A DNA stretch of 7,252 bases from positions 1 through 7,252 of the forward strand of contig PBOV01000150.1 of NCBI GenBank assembly GCA_002724505.1, written 5' to 3'. The notes under the pieces were generated by a model. The model was given only the letters and a program-made list of their open reading frames with translations, had not been told where the DNA came from and searched no databases. Made by a program: the position numbers and the translations under genes. This document shows positions 6,689 through 7,252 of this stretch, in pieces. This DNA is from Rhodospirillaceae bacterium (GTDB lineage Bacteria > Pseudomonadota > Alphaproteobacteria > MPNO01 > UBA2964). Position 1 is the stretch's first letter. Each line of letters opens with the position of its first letter.

Positions 6689-7123
6689 GTGGTGCGCTGC
6701 CGATTATCGCTAATCGTTTTCTCAGGCAATTTTGATCGAGTCCATTATGCACTGGCGATGGCGAGTGCCGCGGCAGCCATCGATAGGCCTGTTACTTTGT
6801 TTTTCTCGGGGCGGGCGCTCCACCTCTTTCTAGCTCATGCCAAAGACGGAACACCAGGGTGGGCGACATTAAACTCTACTGAAATTGGCAAACCTCCTAT
6901 TGAGCGGAATGAAGAACTTAAAAATTGTGGAATTGGAACAATCGAAGAACTTGCCTTAGCATGCGTCGATCTCAATGTCTCATTTTACCGATGCGATATG
7001 GGTATGAAAGCTACAAAACTTGACACCTCTATGTTCCGAAAAGACATTCCAACCCAAAGTGAGGGTTTAGTGAGTTTCTTATCAGAAGCAGAAAAAGAAA
7101 ACAGCCAAGTGGTTTTTATATAG
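6689..7123 (+). CDS. DsrE/DsrF-like small protein (possible sulfur-relay or thiol protein)
   Basis: A 144-residue cytoplasmic protein resembling the DsrE/DsrF-like (DsrE2, 'peroxiredoxin family') group. It opens with a beta strand and loop LSLIVFSGNFDRVHYAL at 6-22, then an Ala-rich helix AMASAAAAI at 23-31 and a second strand PVTLFFSGRAL at 34-44, as in this alpha/beta fold. Later segments are TIEELALACVDL at 84-95, strand VSFYRCDMGM at 97-106 and a C-terminal GLVSFLSEAEKE at 126-137. Cys80, Cys92 and Cys102 are candidates for carrying a persulfide; Cys102, at the end of a strand, best matches the usual active position. Start is GTG at 6689, 4 bases after the previous stop, with a second GTG at 6692 as alternative; a loose GAGA lies upstream. 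Coupling to the E1-like gene suggests a shared sulfur-related role, which is inference. The exact substrate is unknown. Confidence 0.75.
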   Translation: MVRCRLSLIVFSGNFDRVHYALAMASAAAAIDRPVTLFFSGRALHLFLAHAKDGTPGWATLNSTEIGKPPIERNEELKNCGIGTIEELALACVDLNVSFYRCDMGMKATKLDTSMFRKDIPTQSEGLVSFLSEAEKENSQVVFI

Positions 7124-7194
7124 CCTTCGCAGCCTTGACGAGCGCTGGACGAGCTCCGTAGGCTAAAAGTCAACCTAATTAGGGAGTATTAGTG
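7124..7194. other. Short spacer with a direct repeat, imperfect hairpin and possible promoter
   Basis: GACGAGC occurs at 7137-7143 and again at 7148-7154, 11 bases apart. AGCCT at 7131-7135 can pair with AGGCT at 7160-7164, with an inner GAGC/GCTC match, forming an imperfect hairpin; no T-run follows, so it is not a standard terminator. TTGACG at 7135-7140 is a good -35 box, but the best -10, TAGGCT at 7159-7164, is poor. The next gene may therefore have its own expression, which is a tentative inference. Confidence 0.3.
7181..7186 (+). promoter_or_regulatory. Shine-Dalgarno of the gene entering at the right edge
   Basis: AGGGAG lies 8 bases before the ATG at 7195 and 5 bases before an in-frame GTG at 7192. 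It supports a real gene start at one of these codons. Confidence 0.65.
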
Positions 7195-7252
7195 ATGTCA
7201 CGTACATTTCGCAAGCAAATGGAAGAGGCAGTAAACGAAAGTCACTGTGCAA
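7195..7252 (+). CDS. Start of an unidentified protein (partial, runs off window)
   Basis: An open frame begins at ATG 7195, or at the in-frame GTG 7192, and continues to the window end for 19 codons: MSRTFRKQMEEAVNESHCA. A strong AGGGAG ribosome site supports it. The fragment looks like a charged N-terminal helix with one cysteine and has no signal peptide. It is too short to assign to a family. It lies 71 bases after the DsrE-like gene in the same direction, so it may belong to the same transcript or have its own promoter. Confidence 0.6.
   Translation, partial: MSRTFRKQMEEAVNESHCA

Noticed and set aside
6985..7173. Minus-strand open frame across the end of the DsrE-like gene
   Set aside because: Ser-rich product, no ribosome site and mostly antisense to the DsrE-like gene.

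Overview
The window is a block of conserved chromosomal housekeeping genes, most likely from an alphaproteobacterium, possibly a marine Rhodospirillales-like lineage. That placement is inferred from gene content and protein style: mutM divergent from ubiE-ubiB, then coaBC-dut, then a MoeB/ThiF-type E1 enzyme. Base composition looks moderate, perhaps mid-40s percent GC by eye. No rRNA, tRNA, CRISPR array, transposase or phage gene was seen.

Layout: bases 1-333 carry the first 111 codons of mutM (DNA repair) on the minus strand. An 84-base divergent gap follows, then ubiE and ubiB on the plus strand, 5 bases apart; both belong to ubiquinone synthesis. A 185-base gap leads to a lone periplasmic solute-binding protein of the TctC/Bug family. 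It has its own good ribosome site and is closed by a strong hairpin terminator. After another non-coding gap (4028-4201) comes a tight run: coaBC (coenzyme A synthesis), dut (dUTP removal), a MoeB/ThiF/HesA adenylyltransferase and a small DsrE-type protein, with gaps of 8, 15 and 4 bases. A further gene of unknown function starts at 7195 and runs off the window.

Functionally there are three parts. The first is genome integrity (mutM, dut). The second is cofactor and quinone biosynthesis (ubiE, ubiB, coaBC). The third is a probable sulfur-activation or sulfur-handling pair (the E1-like enzyme plus the DsrE-like protein). The TctC-like gene is the least expected member, since no TctA/TctB membrane genes lie beside it. 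I found no convincing new multi-gene system. The items most worth a second look are the orphan TctC gene, the E1-like/DsrE pair, the leaderless-looking start of ubiE in a very short divergent region, and the shortened membrane tail of UbiB.
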